The translations under genes were made by a program, and so were the position numbers. A DNA stretch of 64,000 nucleotides from contig CAVOVI010000008.1 in NCBI GenBank assembly GCA_963699825.1, positions 32,312 to 96,311 on the forward strand, read 5' to 3'. Position 1 is the first letter of the stretch. Every line of letters begins with the position of its first letter. Below the pieces are notes generated by a model, which made no database searches, was not told the DNA's origin, and was given only the letters and a program-made list of their open reading frames with translations. Origin of the DNA: SPDF01 sp963699825. GTDB taxonomy: Bacteria > Gemmatimonadota > Gemmatimonadetes > Gemmatimonadales > GWC2-71-9. Positions 50,226 to 63,895 of this stretch are shown here, in pieces.

Positions 50226-53200
50226 CTAGGCGCCATCCTCGGCGGCCACGGCGACGAGTTCCTCGACCGCCACCTCGACCGCTTCCACCGGAGGCGGCGG
50301 CGGGGGAGGTTCGAAGCCCGGAGGCGGCTCGATGTCGATTTCGGCGTACCGGTAGATGCCGGTGCCGGCCGGGATCAGGTGACCGATGATGATGTTTTCC
50401 TTGAGGCCCAGGAGGTCGTCCTTGGCCCCGCGGATGGCCGCGTCGGTCAGGACGCGGGTGGTCTCCTGGAACGACGCCGCCGAGATGAACGACTGGGTCG
50501 TGAGCGACGCCTTGGTGATGCCGAGCAGAACCGGTTCCGCGTTGGCGGGATTGCCCTTCCTCCGCAGCACCCGGTCGTTCTCGTCGCGGAAGGAGAGCTT
50601 GTCCACCGTCTCCCCCTCGAGGAAGCCGGTGTCACCCGGATCCACGACACGCACCTTCTGCAGCATCTGGCGCACGATCACGCCGATGTGCTTGTCGCTG
50701 ATGCGCACGCCTTGCAGGCGATACACCTCCTGCACCTCGTTGAGCAGGTATTCCTGCACCGCGCGGGGGCCCTTGATGCCCAGGATATCGTGCGGGTTCA
50801 CCGGGCCTTCGGTCAGGCGGTCGCCCGCGCGCACCTTGTCGCCCTCGTGCACCCGGAGGTGCTTGCCGGCCGCCACTTCGTACAGCTGCGGCTCCGCGCC
50901 CTCCTCCAGCGGGTAGACGAAGATCTCGCGCTTGCCGCGCTTGATCTCGCCGAACTTCACGTGGCCGTCCACCTCGGCGATCGTCGCCGGGTCCTTCGGA
51001 CGACGGCCCTCGAAGAGCTCCGCCACCCGCGGCAGTCCGCCGGTGATGTCGCGCGTCTTGTAGGCCTGCCGCGGGATCTTCGTGACCGTGACACCCTTCG
51101 GCACCTTCACCGCGGGCGAGAGGAAGACCGTCTTGTCCTTGGCTTCCTTCTTGGTCTTGTTCGGCCACGCCTCGGTGATCGGATACTCCTCGACCTTGAA
51201 CTTCGGCGACCAGGGGTTGGACTCGTCGGGAATGTCCATGGCCCGGCTCACCAGGTCGGTCGGCGACCCGAGGATGATCCGCGAGCCTTCCGCCAGGATG
51301 TATTCCTGCGGGTCCTTTCGGTTCGGCGCGTAGACCAGCACGGACGGGTGGAGTTCCTTGTCCGGATCGGCCACGACCACCACCGACCGGAGGCCGGTCG
51401 ATTCGTCGAGTTCCTCGCGCAGCGTGACGCCCGGCACGAGGTCCTTCCACCGGAGCTTGCCGTCGACCTTGATGATGCTCGGGTCGTTGTACGGGTCCCA
51501 GGTGTAGAGGACCGAGGCCCGCGCGCCCTGCCGCGGATCGATCTTCGCCACCGTGTCCCCGGCGCTTGACCTGCAGGAGCGCGCCTTCCGGCACCGGGAA
51601 GCGGTTGAGCACCCGCTTCTTGTCCGTCGGGTCGGTGATGAGAATGCCTTCCTTCTGTTCATCCGTGGCCGACTCGTCCTCGCGGGTCAGGGCGATGCGA
51701 ATCTCCCCCTTCTCCCCGTCTTCGTACTCGACCGGCAGGTCGGCGTACTCGAGGTCCGGCGTGTACTGCACGGTGCCGTCGGACCGTGCGCGCCGCTCCG
51801 CCTCTTCGGCGATGCGGGCCGAGGTACCACCGATGTGGAAGGTCCGCAGCGTCAGCTGCGTGCCCGGCTCACCGATCGACTGCGCGGCCAGGATGCCAAC
51901 CGCTTCGCCCATGTCCACCATTTCCATGGTGGCCAGGTTGCGGCCGTAGCACATGCGGCAGACGCCGCGCCGGGCCTCGCAGGTCAGCACCGACCGGATC
52001 TTGACCCGGTCGATCCCGGCCTCGTCGATCTCGTCGGACGCGTCCTCCTTGATCAGCTGCCCTGACGCGACCAGGAGCTTCGGGTCGCCGTCCTCGTCCA
52101 TCTTGTTCGGGTCGTAGACGTCTTCCAGCGCCACGGCGCCAAGCACGCGCTCCCGCAGCGACTCGATGACATCCTCGCCCTCCTTGAGCGCGCTGATCTC
52201 GAGGCCGAGGATGGTGCCGCAATCCTCCTCGGTGATGGTGACGTCCTGCGCCACGTCCACCAGGCGGCGCGTCAGGTAGCCGGCGTCGGCCGTCTTCAGG
52301 GCCGTGTCCGCCAGACCCTTTCGGGCGCCGTGCGTCGAGATGAAGTATTCGAGCACCGTGAGGCCTTCACGGAAGTTCGACTTGATCGGGCTCTCGATGA
52401 TTTCGCCGATGCCGCCCGTCAGCTTCTTCTGCGGCTTGGCCATCAGGCCGCGCATCCCGGCGAGCTGCCGGATCTGGTCGCGGCTGCCGCGGGACCCGGA
52501 GTCGAACATCATGAAGACGGGGTTGAACCCGCCACGCGAGGCACCCATGTGCTTGATCATCGCCTCGGCCACGTCGTTGTTCGCGTGGGTCCAGGCGTCG
52601 ATCACCTTGTTGTACCGCTCACCGAAGGTGATCTGGCCGGTGTTGTAGGCGCGCTGGAACCGCTGCACCCGCTTGTCGGCCTCCTCCAGGAGGGTGACCT
52701 TCTCGGCCGGGATCTCGAGATCCTCGATGCCGATCGAGATGCCACCCGCGGTCGCGTACTTGAATCCGAATTCCTTGAGGCGGTCCAGGAAGACGACCGT
52801 GTCGGAGAGACCGGCCTCCAGGAAGCTCGTCAGCACCAGCTGCGAAAGCAGCTTCTTCCGCATCAGCGCGTTCCGGAAACCGCCGCTCTCGATGATCTTG
52901 CTCGGGATGATGCTGTTGAACAGCACGCGGCCCGCCGTGGTCGGAATCCACCCGGCCACGCGCTCCGGCGGGGAGCCAACCGGCGGCTCGAACCAGTAGA
53001 AGATCGTGGTCTGGTAGTCCACCGTGCCGTGCAGCAGCGCCATCTCGATTTCGGCCAGCGTCGAGAAGAACGGTGCGTCCTTCCACCCCGCGCCCCGCTT
53101 GTTCAGGTCCACCTTGGCGCCGGTCAACGGCTCCTCGGCGCCCGGGGGGAGCTTGGTGAGGAAGTACGAGCCCAGCACCATGTCCTGCGACGGTTCCGCC

Positions 53201-54801
53201 ACCGGGCGGCCATCGGAGGGCTTGAGGATGTTGTTCGAGGCGATCATCAGCACCCGCGCCTCGATCTGCGCCTCGAACGAGAGCGGCACGTGCACCGCCA
53301 TCTGGTCACCGTCGAAGTCGGCGTTGAACGCCGCGCAGACGAGCGGGTGGATCCGGATGGCCTTGCCCTCCACCAGCACCGGCTCGAACGCCTGGATGCC
53401 GAGCCGGTGCAGCGTCGGCGCGCGGTTCAGGAGCACCGGGTGGTCCTGGATGATCTGTTCCAGGATCTCGTACACCTCGGGGCTTTCCTTCTCGACGATC
53501 TTCTTGGCCCGCTTGACCGTCTCCGCGATGCCGTTCTCCACCAGCTTGTGGATGATGAACGGCTTGAAGAGCTCGACGGCCATCGCCTTGGGGAGGCCGC
53601 ACTGGTGGAGCCGGAGCTCCGGGCCCACCACGATGACCGACCGGCCGGAGTAGTCCACCCGCTTGCCGAGCAGGTTCTGACGGAACCGGCCCTGCTTGCC
53701 CTTGAGCATGTCGCTCAGCGACTTGAGGGGGCGCTTGCCGCGACCGCGGATCGCCTTGCTCCGGCGCCCGTTGTCGAACAGGGCGTCCACCGCCTCCTGC
53801 AGCATGCGCTTCTCGTTCCGGAGGATGACCTCCGGGGCGCGATGCTGGATCAGCTTCTGGAGCCGGTTGTTCCGGTTGATGACGCGACGGTACAGGTCGT
53901 TCAGGTCGCTCGTGGCGAACCGTCCGCCGTCGAGCGGCACCAGCGGCCGGAGATCCGGCGGAATGACCGGCACCACGTCGAGGATCATCCACGCCGGGTT
54001 GTTCGGCAGGTCGCCCGAGTCGCCGGAGCTCAGAATCGCGTCGACGATCTTGAGCCGCTTCAGCATCTGCTTCTTGCGGTGCTGGCTGGTCTCGCTGGCG
54101 ACGCCCGCGCGCAGCTCTTCCGCCAGTTTCTTGATGTCGATGCGGCTCAGCAGCTCCCGCACCGCCGGGGCGCCGGTGTCGGCCCGGAACATGGTGTCAC
54201 CCATGTCGCGCGCCTTCTGCTTCATGGCCAGGAATTCATCCTCGTCGAGCAGCTGATTCTGCTTGACCGGGATGGCCTTGCCGTCCACTTCCACTTCCTG
54301 CTTGCCCGGCTCGATGACGATGTAGTTCGAGTAGTAGATGACCCGCTCGAGCTCCCGCAGCGTGATGTTCAGCAGGTTGCCCATCGGCGACGGCAGCGTT
54401 TTGAAGAACCAGATGTGCGCCACCGGCACGCTGAGCTCGATGTGGCCCATGCGCTCGCGCCGGACCTTCGACAGCGTGACCTCGACGCCACAGCGATCGC
54501 AGATGACCCCGCGGTACCGGATCCGCTTGTACTTGCCGCAGTGGCACTCCCAGTCCTTGACCGGACCGAAGATGCGCTCACAGAACAGGCCGTCCTTCTC
54601 CGGCTTGAACGAGCGGTAGTTGATGGTCTCCGGCTTCGTCACCTCGCCCCAGGACCACCAGGTGCGCTGCCCCTGGAGTTCCAGGCGCTCGCGTTCCTTC
54701 GTGTCCCGCGGCCCCCGGATCTCCTCGGGGGAGGCGATCCGGATGCTGATGTAGTCGAAGCTGGAGCTCTTGGGCTCGCGTCCGCTGCGAAAATCGATCA
54801 T
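50226..54801 (-). CDS. rpoC: RNA polymerase subunit beta-prime with SI3-type insertion (one frameshift)
   Basis: About 1,524 residues. The zinc ribbon (WECHCGKYKRIRYRGVICDR, then CGVEV), the lid/rudder region (GRFRQNLLGKRVDYSGRSVI) and the catalytic FNADFDGDQMAVHVPLS with three Asp are intact. The second zinc site reads CEARRGVCRMCYGR. The trigger loop is split at LRTFHIGGT by about 255 residues (51055-51820) before ITGGLPRVAELFEGRRP, an SI3-like insertion. A proline-rich tail (EPPPGFEPPPPPPP) ends the protein. One extra base near 51566 lies inside the insertion. It follows rpoB after 69 bases. Confidence 0.98.
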
Positions 54802-54870
54802 TGCTGCCTCATTCTAGAAATCCGGTGTGGGCGAACCCGAGGTCCGCCCGTACGATCCGGGTTGTGTCAG

Positions 54871-59348
<4,478 letters not shown>

Positions 59349-59386
59349 GGCTCACTCTCATGCAACACAAAGGGCCCCGGGACGGA

Positions 59387-59513
59387 GGCCATCGCAACAA
59401 GCGATGGCCCCGCGGGGCTCGGACGTCGCTGGAATTCAGGACCAACGCAGGTTCGTCATGCCGTCTCACTAAAGCAGGGTGGTCGCAGGCACCCGCCGGG
59501 TCGTCCCGGCGGG
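59387..59513 (-). promoter_or_regulatory. Two hairpins between rplL and rpoB (possible attenuator)
   Basis: Stem GGCCATCGC/GCGATGGCC (59387-59409, loop AACAA) and stem CCCGCCGGG/CCCGGCGGG (59492-59513, loop TCGT) lie in the 176-base spacer. Neither is followed by a U-tract. In E. coli this same spacer holds an attenuator and an RNase III site; a similar role is inferred. The second stem starts 12 bases past the rplL stop. Confidence 0.55.
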
Positions 59514-59524
59514 CGGTGCGCGCC

Positions 59525-59899
59525 CTACTTCATTTCGACGGTGGCGCCCTGCTCTTCGAGCTTCTTCTTCAGTTCTTCCGCCTCGGCCTTGGAGATGCCT
59601 TCCTTGATGACGCCACCGGCGTCGACCAGGTCCTTGGCTTCCTTCAGGCCCAGGCTCGTGACTTCGCGCACGGCCTTGATGACCTGGATCTTCTTGGCGC
59701 CGCCGCTGGTCAGGACGATGGAGTACTCGCTCTGCTCTTCGGCCGCCGGCGCCGCGCCCGCGCCCGCGCCGCCCGCCGGGGCGGCCATCACGGTCACGTT
59801 GAACTTCGTCTTGAACTCTTCGATCAGGTCCGCCAGCTCGATCACGGTCTTGTTGCCAATCGCGTCGAGGATCTGCTCATTGCTCATCGTGGTGCTCAT
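59525..59899 (-). CDS. rplL: Ribosomal protein L7/L12
   Basis: 124 residues and intact. An N-terminal dimer domain (SNEQILDAIGNKTVIELADL) leads through an Ala/Gly/Pro hinge (APAGGAGAGAAPAAEEQ) to the factor-binding domain (KKIQVIKAVREVTSLGLKEA, VKEGISKAEAEELKKKLEEQ-like). It recruits EF-Tu and EF-G to the stalk. ATG at 59899 or 59887 may start it. It follows rplJ after 19 bases. Confidence 0.97.
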   Translation of the reverse strand: MSTTMSNEQILDAIGNKTVIELADLIEEFKTKFNVTVMAAPAGGAGAGAAPAAEEQSEYSIVLTSGGAKKIQVIKAVREVTSLGLKEAKDLVDAGGVIKEGISKAEAEELKKKLEEQGATVEMK

Positions 59900-59918
59900 C
59901 GGGATGCTCTCCGTCGGG

Positions 59919-60416
59919 TTAGGATGCTGCGGCGCTGCGCTGCTCACGCAGTGCCTCAAGTGCGCCGACCATGGTGTAGAGGACACTGTTCATTGCGCCG
60001 GCCATCTGCGCCAGCAGGACTTCGCGCGGCGGAATCTCACCGAGCCGCTTGACGTGGTCCGCGCTGACGGTCTCGCCGTCGACGCGTCCCATCTTGACCG
60101 TCGGCTTGTTGCCGAACTCCTTGGCGAACTCGGTCAGCACCTTGGCCGCCGACAGCGGCTCCTGCGACAACACCAGTCCGGTCGGACCGCTGAAGTGCTC
60201 GTCGAGTCCCTCGATCTTGTTCGCGGCCAGCGCCCGCTGGGCCAGCGTGTTCTTGACCACGACGTAGTTGGCGCCGGCCGCCCGGAGGCGACGACGGAAC
60301 TCGGTCATGCTCAACACGTTCAAGCCGGTAAAGTCCGTGACATAGACGTTGGGAGACGCCTTCAGCACCGCTGCGAGGGTCTCGACCTCTGTCTGCCGTT
60401 CAGTCTTGCTGCTCAT
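59919..60416 (-). CDS. rplJ: Ribosomal protein L10
   Basis: 165 residues and intact. VYVTDFTGLNVLSMTEFRRR, YVVVKNTLAQRALAANKIEG and SGPTGLVLSQEPLSAAKVLT match L10; LGEIPPREVLLAQMAGAM precedes the helical end that binds L7/L12 dimers. Its start overlaps the rplA stop (ATGA), so there is no room for the L10-leader RNA found upstream of rplJ in many bacteria. Confidence 0.97.
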   Translation of the reverse strand: MSSKTERQTEVETLAAVLKASPNVYVTDFTGLNVLSMTEFRRRLRAAGANYVVVKNTLAQRALAANKIEGLDEHFSGPTGLVLSQEPLSAAKVLTEFAKEFGNKPTVKMGRVDGETVSADHVKRLGEIPPREVLLAQMAGAMNSVLYTMVGALEALREQRSAAAS

Positions 60417-61102
60417 CGATACCCCGCCGTCTCGAGCCGCACGCCAGGCCCCATGGTGCTGGAGACCGTCGCCGACCGGATGTAGACGCCCTTGGCCGCG
60501 GACGGCTTCGCCCGCAGGATGGTGTCCATGAAGGCCTGGAGGTTTTCCGCCAGCTGCGCCTCGCTGAACGAGGCCTTGCCGATCGGGACGTGCACGTTGC
60601 CGGTCTTGTCGACCCGGAACTCGATCTTGCCCGCCTTGATCTCCTTGACCGCCTTGGTCACGTCGAGCGTGACCGTGCCGGCCTTCGGATTCGGCATCAG
60701 GCCGCGCGGACCGAGCACCCGGCCGAGCTGGCCGAGCTGGCCCATCACGTCCGGCGTGGCGACGATGACGTCGCACTCGAGCCAGCCGTCCTTCAGCTTC
60801 TGGAGGTACTCGACGCCGACGAAGTCGGCCCCGGCGGCCTCGGCCTCCTGGACCTTCTCGCCCTGCGTCACCACGAGCACCCGCACCGACTTGCCGGTGC
60901 CGTGCGGCAGCACGACGGTGCCCCGGACGACCTGGTCCGCATGCCGCGGATCCACGCCGAGCCGAACCGCCACGTCCACCGTCTCGTTGAACTTCGCCTT
61001 GGCGGCGGCCTTCACGGCCGCGCATGCCTCGTCGGTGCTGTACAACCGGTTGCGATCGACCGTGGCCGCCGCCGCCTGGTACCGCTTGCCATGGCTGGGC
61101 AT
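60413..61102 (-). CDS. rplA: Ribosomal protein L1
   Basis: 229 residues and intact. KFNETVDVAVRLGVDPRHAD, VVRGTVVLPHGTGKSVRVLV, GRVLGPRGLMPNPKAGTVTL and DKTGNVHVPIGKASFSEAQL are consensus. L1 forms the stalk that releases E-site tRNA and in E. coli represses its own operon. It overlaps rplK by one base and rplJ by ATGA. Confidence 0.98.
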   Translation of the reverse strand: MPSHGKRYQAAAATVDRNRLYSTDEACAAVKAAAKAKFNETVDVAVRLGVDPRHADQVVRGTVVLPHGTGKSVRVLVVTQGEKVQEAEAAGADFVGVEYLQKLKDGWLECDVIVATPDVMGQLGQLGRVLGPRGLMPNPKAGTVTLDVTKAVKEIKAGKIEFRVDKTGNVHVPIGKASFSEAQLAENLQAFMDTILRAKPSAAKGVYIRSATVSSTMGPGVRLETAGYR

Positions 61103-61527
61103 CAGTCGATGACCTCCAGCCCCATCGAGCGGGCGGTGCCGGCGATCATCCGCATGGCACTTTCCACCGACGCGGCGTTCAGGTCGGCCATCTTGATCTC
61201 GGCGATCTTCTTCAGCTGCGCCGAAGAGACCTTGCCGACCTTGGTCCGGTTGGGTTGTGCGCTGCCCTTGTCGAGCCCCGCCTCCTTCAGCAGGAGGTTC
61301 GGCGCCGGCGGAGTCTTGGTGATGAACGTGAACGTCCGGTCGGCGTAAATCGTTACGACGACCGGGATCACCATTCCGCTTTGGCTCTGGGTCCGCGCGT
61401 TGAACTGCTTGCAGAACTCCATGATGTTGACACCGTGCGGGCCCAGCGCCGTCCCGACCGGGGGCGCGGGGTTCGCAGCGCCAGCTGGAACCTGCAGCTT
61501 GACGAGCGCCTGAATCTTCTTGGCCAT
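61102..61527 (-). CDS. rplK: Ribosomal protein L11
   Basis: 141 residues and intact. KKIQALVKLQVPAGAANPAP, GTALGPHGVNIMEFCKQFNA and ITKTPPAPNLLLKEAGLDKG are consensus; the end ARSMGLEVID matches. L11 forms the GTPase-associated centre targeted by thiostrepton. Its stop shares a base with the rplA start. Confidence 0.98.
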   Translation of the reverse strand: MAKKIQALVKLQVPAGAANPAPPVGTALGPHGVNIMEFCKQFNARTQSQSGMVIPVVVTIYADRTFTFITKTPPAPNLLLKEAGLDKGSAQPNRTKVGKVSSAQLKKIAEIKMADLNAASVESAMRMIAGTARSMGLEVID

Positions 61528-61597
61528 ACAACTCCTCGTGGTGCGCCGGAGCGACTCAACCCGCCCCTGGCTCCCGCGTATTCCGCGCGGTGGCGGT

Positions 61598-61615
61598 GCG
61601 CCCCCGAAGGGGCGC
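61598..61615 (-). promoter_or_regulatory. UUCG-tetraloop hairpin between nusG and rplK
   Basis: On the minus strand GCGCCCC-TTCG-GGGGCGC gives a seven-pair GC stem closed by C(UUCG)G, one of the most stable RNA loops known. It lies about 20 bases past the nusG stop and 71 before rplK. There is no U-tract, so it may be a pause, attenuator or processing signal rather than a full terminator. Confidence 0.6.
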
Positions 61616-61634
61616 AAGAGCGGCGCCTGCCGCC

Positions 61635-62177
61635 CTAGTGACCGCGCAGCTGGAGGTAATCCAGCTCGACGGTCGTCGGTCGCCCGAAGAGGCTGACCGA
61701 CACCTTGACCTTACCCTTGTCCGCCAGCACTTCCTCGACCGTCCCGCTGAAGTCGGAGAAGGGACCCTCCGTGATCTCGACCACCTGGCCGGGGAGGAAG
61801 GGGATCTCCTCCTTCGGCTCCGATTCGGAGGCCTGCTCCACCACGCCGAGGAGACGGTTGACCTCCTCCTGGCGGAGCGGCTGCGGCAGCTTGCCGGTGC
61901 CGACGAACTTGATGACGCCCTGGATGCTGTTGACCAGGTGCAGTGCTTCCTGGGTCAACCCCATCTCCACGAGCACGTAGCCCGGGTAGAGCTTCCGCTC
62001 GACGGTGACCTTCTTGCCGTTCTTGATCTCGACCGCTTCCTGGACCGGCACCAGCGCCTGGCGCACGAGCCGCTCCTCAGCCGGGCGCGGATCTTCCTCG
62101 ATGCGCCGCTGCAGGAGGCCGCGCACCTTGTTCTCGTGCCCGGCGGTCGTCTGAATCGCGTACCAGCGATATTCCAT
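61635..62177 (-). CDS. nusG: Transcription termination/antitermination protein NusG
   Basis: 180 residues and intact. The NGN domain starts WYAIQTTAGHENKVRGLLQR and includes RKLYPGYVLVEM. The KOW domain has EEIPFLPGQVVEITEGPFSD and FSGTVEEVLADKGKVKVSVS. NusG links RNA polymerase to Rho or to the ribosome through S10. ATG at 62177 is preferred; a GTG at 62186 would overlap secE. Confidence 0.97.
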   Translation of the reverse strand: MEYRWYAIQTTAGHENKVRGLLQRRIEEDPRPAEERLVRQALVPVQEAVEIKNGKKVTVERKLYPGYVLVEMGLTQEALHLVNSIQGVIKFVGTGKLPQPLRQEEVNRLLGVVEQASESEPKEEIPFLPGQVVEITEGPFSDFSGTVEEVLADKGKVKVSVSLFGRPTTVELDYLQLRGH

Positions 62178-62182
62178 GGCGA

Positions 62183-62440
62183 TCACCGGGCCAGCTTGGC
62201 GATGCCGTCCACCAGGATCAATTGGAGCAGCAGGTCCATCCAGCCGATCAGGAAGCCCAGGGCGATCGACATGATGAGAATCATGCGGGTCGCCTTGTTC
62301 AGCTCATCCCGGGTGGGCCAGGAGACCTTCTTCGTCTCGGTGCGCACCGCGGCCAGGAAATCCGCGGTCCGGCGGAACCACCCGGCGACGCCGCCGCCAG
62401 TGGTCGCTACTGCCTGCCCGCCCTGCTTGGCCGCCGACAT
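62183..62440 (-). CDS. secE: Protein translocase subunit SecE
   Basis: 85 residues and intact. The amphipathic RTETKKVSWPTRDELNKATR motif precedes the single membrane helix MILIMSIALGFLIGWMDLLL, the minimal SecE plan. It clamps SecY in the inner membrane. It lies two bases after rpmG and five before nusG. Confidence 0.97.
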   Translation of the reverse strand: MSAAKQGGQAVATTGGGVAGWFRRTADFLAAVRTETKKVSWPTRDELNKATRMILIMSIALGFLIGWMDLLLQLILVDGIAKLAR

Positions 62441-62442
62441 GA

Positions 62443-62595
62443 CTACTTCGACTCCTTGTGGAGCTGGTGCTTGTCGCACCGGGGGCAATACTTCTTCCAC
62501 TCCACGCGCTCCGGGTGCTTCCGCCGATTCTTGTCGGTGAAGTAGTTCCGGTTCTTGCAGTCGGTGCACTCGAGAATGATCTTTTCGCGCGGCAT
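62443..62595 (-). CDS. rpmG: Ribosomal protein L33, zinc-binding form
   Basis: 50 residues and intact: MPREKIILECTDCKNRNYFT leads to TDKNRRKHPERVEWKKYC and PRCDKHQLHKESK. Two CxxC pairs (CTDC, CPRC) bind zinc. It lies between the tRNA cluster and secE, the common position for rpmG in bacteria. Confidence 0.96.
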   Translation of the reverse strand: MPREKIILECTDCKNRNYFTDKNRRKHPERVEWKKYCPRCDKHQLHKESK

Positions 62596-62625
62596 AAGTC
62601 AGCGGGGCAGCGAGGCAGCGGGTCC

Positions 62626-62646
62626 GCGGGGCAGCAACTGCCCCGC
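62626..62646 (-). promoter_or_regulatory. Hairpin between tRNA-Thr(GGT) and rpmG
   Basis: GCGGGGCAG (62626-62634), loop CAA, then CTGCCCCGC (62638-62646): a perfect nine-pair stem. It lies 68 bases past the tRNA end and about 30 before the rpmG ATG. It may reduce read-through from tRNAs into the protein genes or mark a processing point. Confidence 0.5.
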
Positions 62647-62714
62647 CGGTCCATCTGTCCGCGTGTCCGCCCTCCGTAAAAGTTTTGCTCCTGCGCCCTG
62701 CGGAACCCTGACAG

Positions 62715-62787
<73 letters not shown>

Positions 62788-62801
62788 GACTGCTTGCCCA
62801 G

Positions 62802-62874
62802 AGCGGGCGACGGGACTCGAACCCGCGACCCTCAGCTTGGAAGGCTGACGCTCTACCAACTGAGCTACACCCGC
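62802..62874 (-). tRNA. tRNA-Gly (TCC)
   Basis: 73 bases: acceptor GCGGGTG/CGCCCGC (one T-G pair), anticodon arm TCAGC-CTTCCAA-GCTGA, T loop TTCGAGT. Anticodon TCC reads GGA/GGG. CCA is not encoded. Confidence 0.96.
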
Positions 62875-62912
62875 CGGTGTCCTGCTGCCTGACCATGTCC
62901 TGCCGCCAGGCA

Positions 62913-62996
62913 TGGTGGGGGTAGGATTCGAACCTACGTAGGGCGAAGCCCGGCAGATTTACAGTCTGCTGCCATTAGCCACTCGGCCACCCCACC
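62913..62996 (-). tRNA. tRNA-Tyr (GTA)
   Basis: 84 bases with the long variable arm expected for bacterial tRNA-Tyr. Acceptor GGTGGGG/CCCCACC, D arm start GCCGAGTGGC, anticodon arm GCAGA-CTGTAAA-TCTGC. CCA is not encoded. Confidence 0.96.
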
Positions 62997-63081
62997 GCGC
63001 TGCCTGCTACCCCCCGATACAGAACCCCGCCACCAACTGGGCGGGGTTCGACCGTCGAGAGTTGTCCTGCACTCCAGCTGG

Positions 63082-63154
63082 AGCTGACGAAGGGACTCGA
63101 ACCCCCAACCGGTGGTTTACAAAACCACTGCTCTACCAATTGAGCTACGTCAGC
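63082..63154 (-). tRNA. tRNA-Thr (TGT)
   Basis: 73 bases: acceptor GCTGACG/CGTCAGC, anticodon arm GTGGT-TTTGTAA-ACCAC, T loop TTCGAGT. Anticodon TGT reads ACA/ACG. It is the first gene after the promoter at 63181-63209. Confidence 0.96.
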
Positions 63155-63180
63155 ACGCAAGCCAAATTAGGCAGACCCAT

Positions 63181-63209
63181 ATGATAGAAGGGCTTGAGGC
63201 AATAGTCAA
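63181..63209 (-). promoter_or_regulatory. Sigma-70 promoter of the tRNA-rpmG-nusG-rpoBC operon
   Basis: On the minus strand TTGACT (63209-63204) and TATCAT (63186-63181) are exactly 17 bases apart. The first tRNA base is 27 bases after the -10. It shares the -35 and spacing of the str promoter. G-rich 8-base repeats lie directly upstream. Confidence 0.82.
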
Positions 63210-63220
63210 CGGGGGGTTGG

Positions 63221-63276
63221 GGCGGGGAGGCGGGGAGGCGGGGAGGCGGGGAGGCGGGGAAGCGGGGAGGCGGGGC
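63221..63276. repeat. Seven tandem copies of GGCGGGGA
   Basis: Seven 8-base units in a row; units 1-5 are identical, unit 6 starts with A and unit 7 ends with C. They begin 12 bases upstream of the -35 box of the tRNA-rpoBC promoter. The plus strand has repeated GGGG tracts able to form a G-quadruplex. Confidence 0.9.
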
Positions 63277-63297
63277 AGGAAGCTAGCTCGACCGTCA

Positions 63298-63315
63298 CCC
63301 CGGCGAAAGCCGGGG
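63298..63315. repeat. dRS3/REP-like hairpin, possible terminator of the YbjN-like gene
   Basis: CCCCGGC-GAAA-GCCGGGG is a perfect seven-pair stem with a GAAA loop, flanked by GTCA on the left and TCCAG on the right. The whole motif resembles widespread intergenic repeats of the form 'TC(A/C)CCC..CGAAAG..GGGGTCCAG' (for example dRS3 in Neisseria). It lies 42 bases past the YbjN-like stop. Confidence 0.6.
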
Positions 63316-63357
63316 TCCAGTGTCCAGTCAAGCGTCCCTGCCCCGCCGAGGTTCCGG

Positions 63358-63825
63358 TTACTCGCTCAAGAACTTCTGATACGACGTGATCTGGACGCTG
63401 AAGAGGTTGATCCAGGCCTTGATGGTCCCGTCGGTCACCCCACCCGCAAAATCCAAGTCCGCCTCCAGCACAGGGTTACGGTCACTGTCGGCATAGGCAC
63501 GCCCGAACCGGTGATCGGTGTTCCAGTCGTTCATCTTGCTGGTGCTCACCTGGATGTCGCCGAAAGCGATGTACAGCTGGGCATCGGTGTGGTCGCTGGC
63601 CATGATCAGCAGCGCCTTCTTGCCGTTGAGCTCAACCCGCCAGGACCGTTCGCTCTTCTTGGTGAAGGTGAGGTCGAGGCTCGCCAGGATCGACTCCATT
63701 TGCTTGTCCGAAACCGAGGTGACGACTTCCTGCGCGTGCACGGGGCGGACGGCCGCGGTGAGCACGAGGAACCCAAGCACCACGAACACGCGGCGCGCGG
63801 CGCGCCGAGTCACGTCAATTGCCAT
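63358..63825 (-). CDS. Secreted YbjN-domain protein
   Basis: 155 residues and intact. A signal peptide (FVVLGFLVLTAAVRPVHAQ) is followed by a YbjN-like domain: SDKQMESILASLDLTFTKKS, WRVELNGKKALLIMASDHTD and ALLIMASDHTDAQLYIAFG-type strands, ending with a helix (AWINLFSVQITSYQKFLSE). YbjN-type domains resemble type III secretion chaperones and are linked to stress and motility regulation in E. coli. A secreted form suggests a different role. Upstream spacer holds the cysS terminator; it appears monocistronic. Confidence 0.78.
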   Translation of the reverse strand: MAIDVTRRAARRVFVVLGFLVLTAAVRPVHAQEVVTSVSDKQMESILASLDLTFTKKSERSWRVELNGKKALLIMASDHTDAQLYIAFGDIQVSTSKMNDWNTDHRFGRAYADSDRNPVLEADLDFAGGVTDGTIKAWINLFSVQITSYQKFLSE

Positions 63826-63895
63826 GGAACAGGCTCCGAATTGTGAAGGAGAGAAGCGGGAGGAGGGAGGAACGAAGGAACGAATCTCGATGGGA

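Noticed and set aside
63221..63276. Tandem G-rich repeats as a CRISPR array
   Set aside because: Units are 8 bases with no spacers; no cas genes are present.
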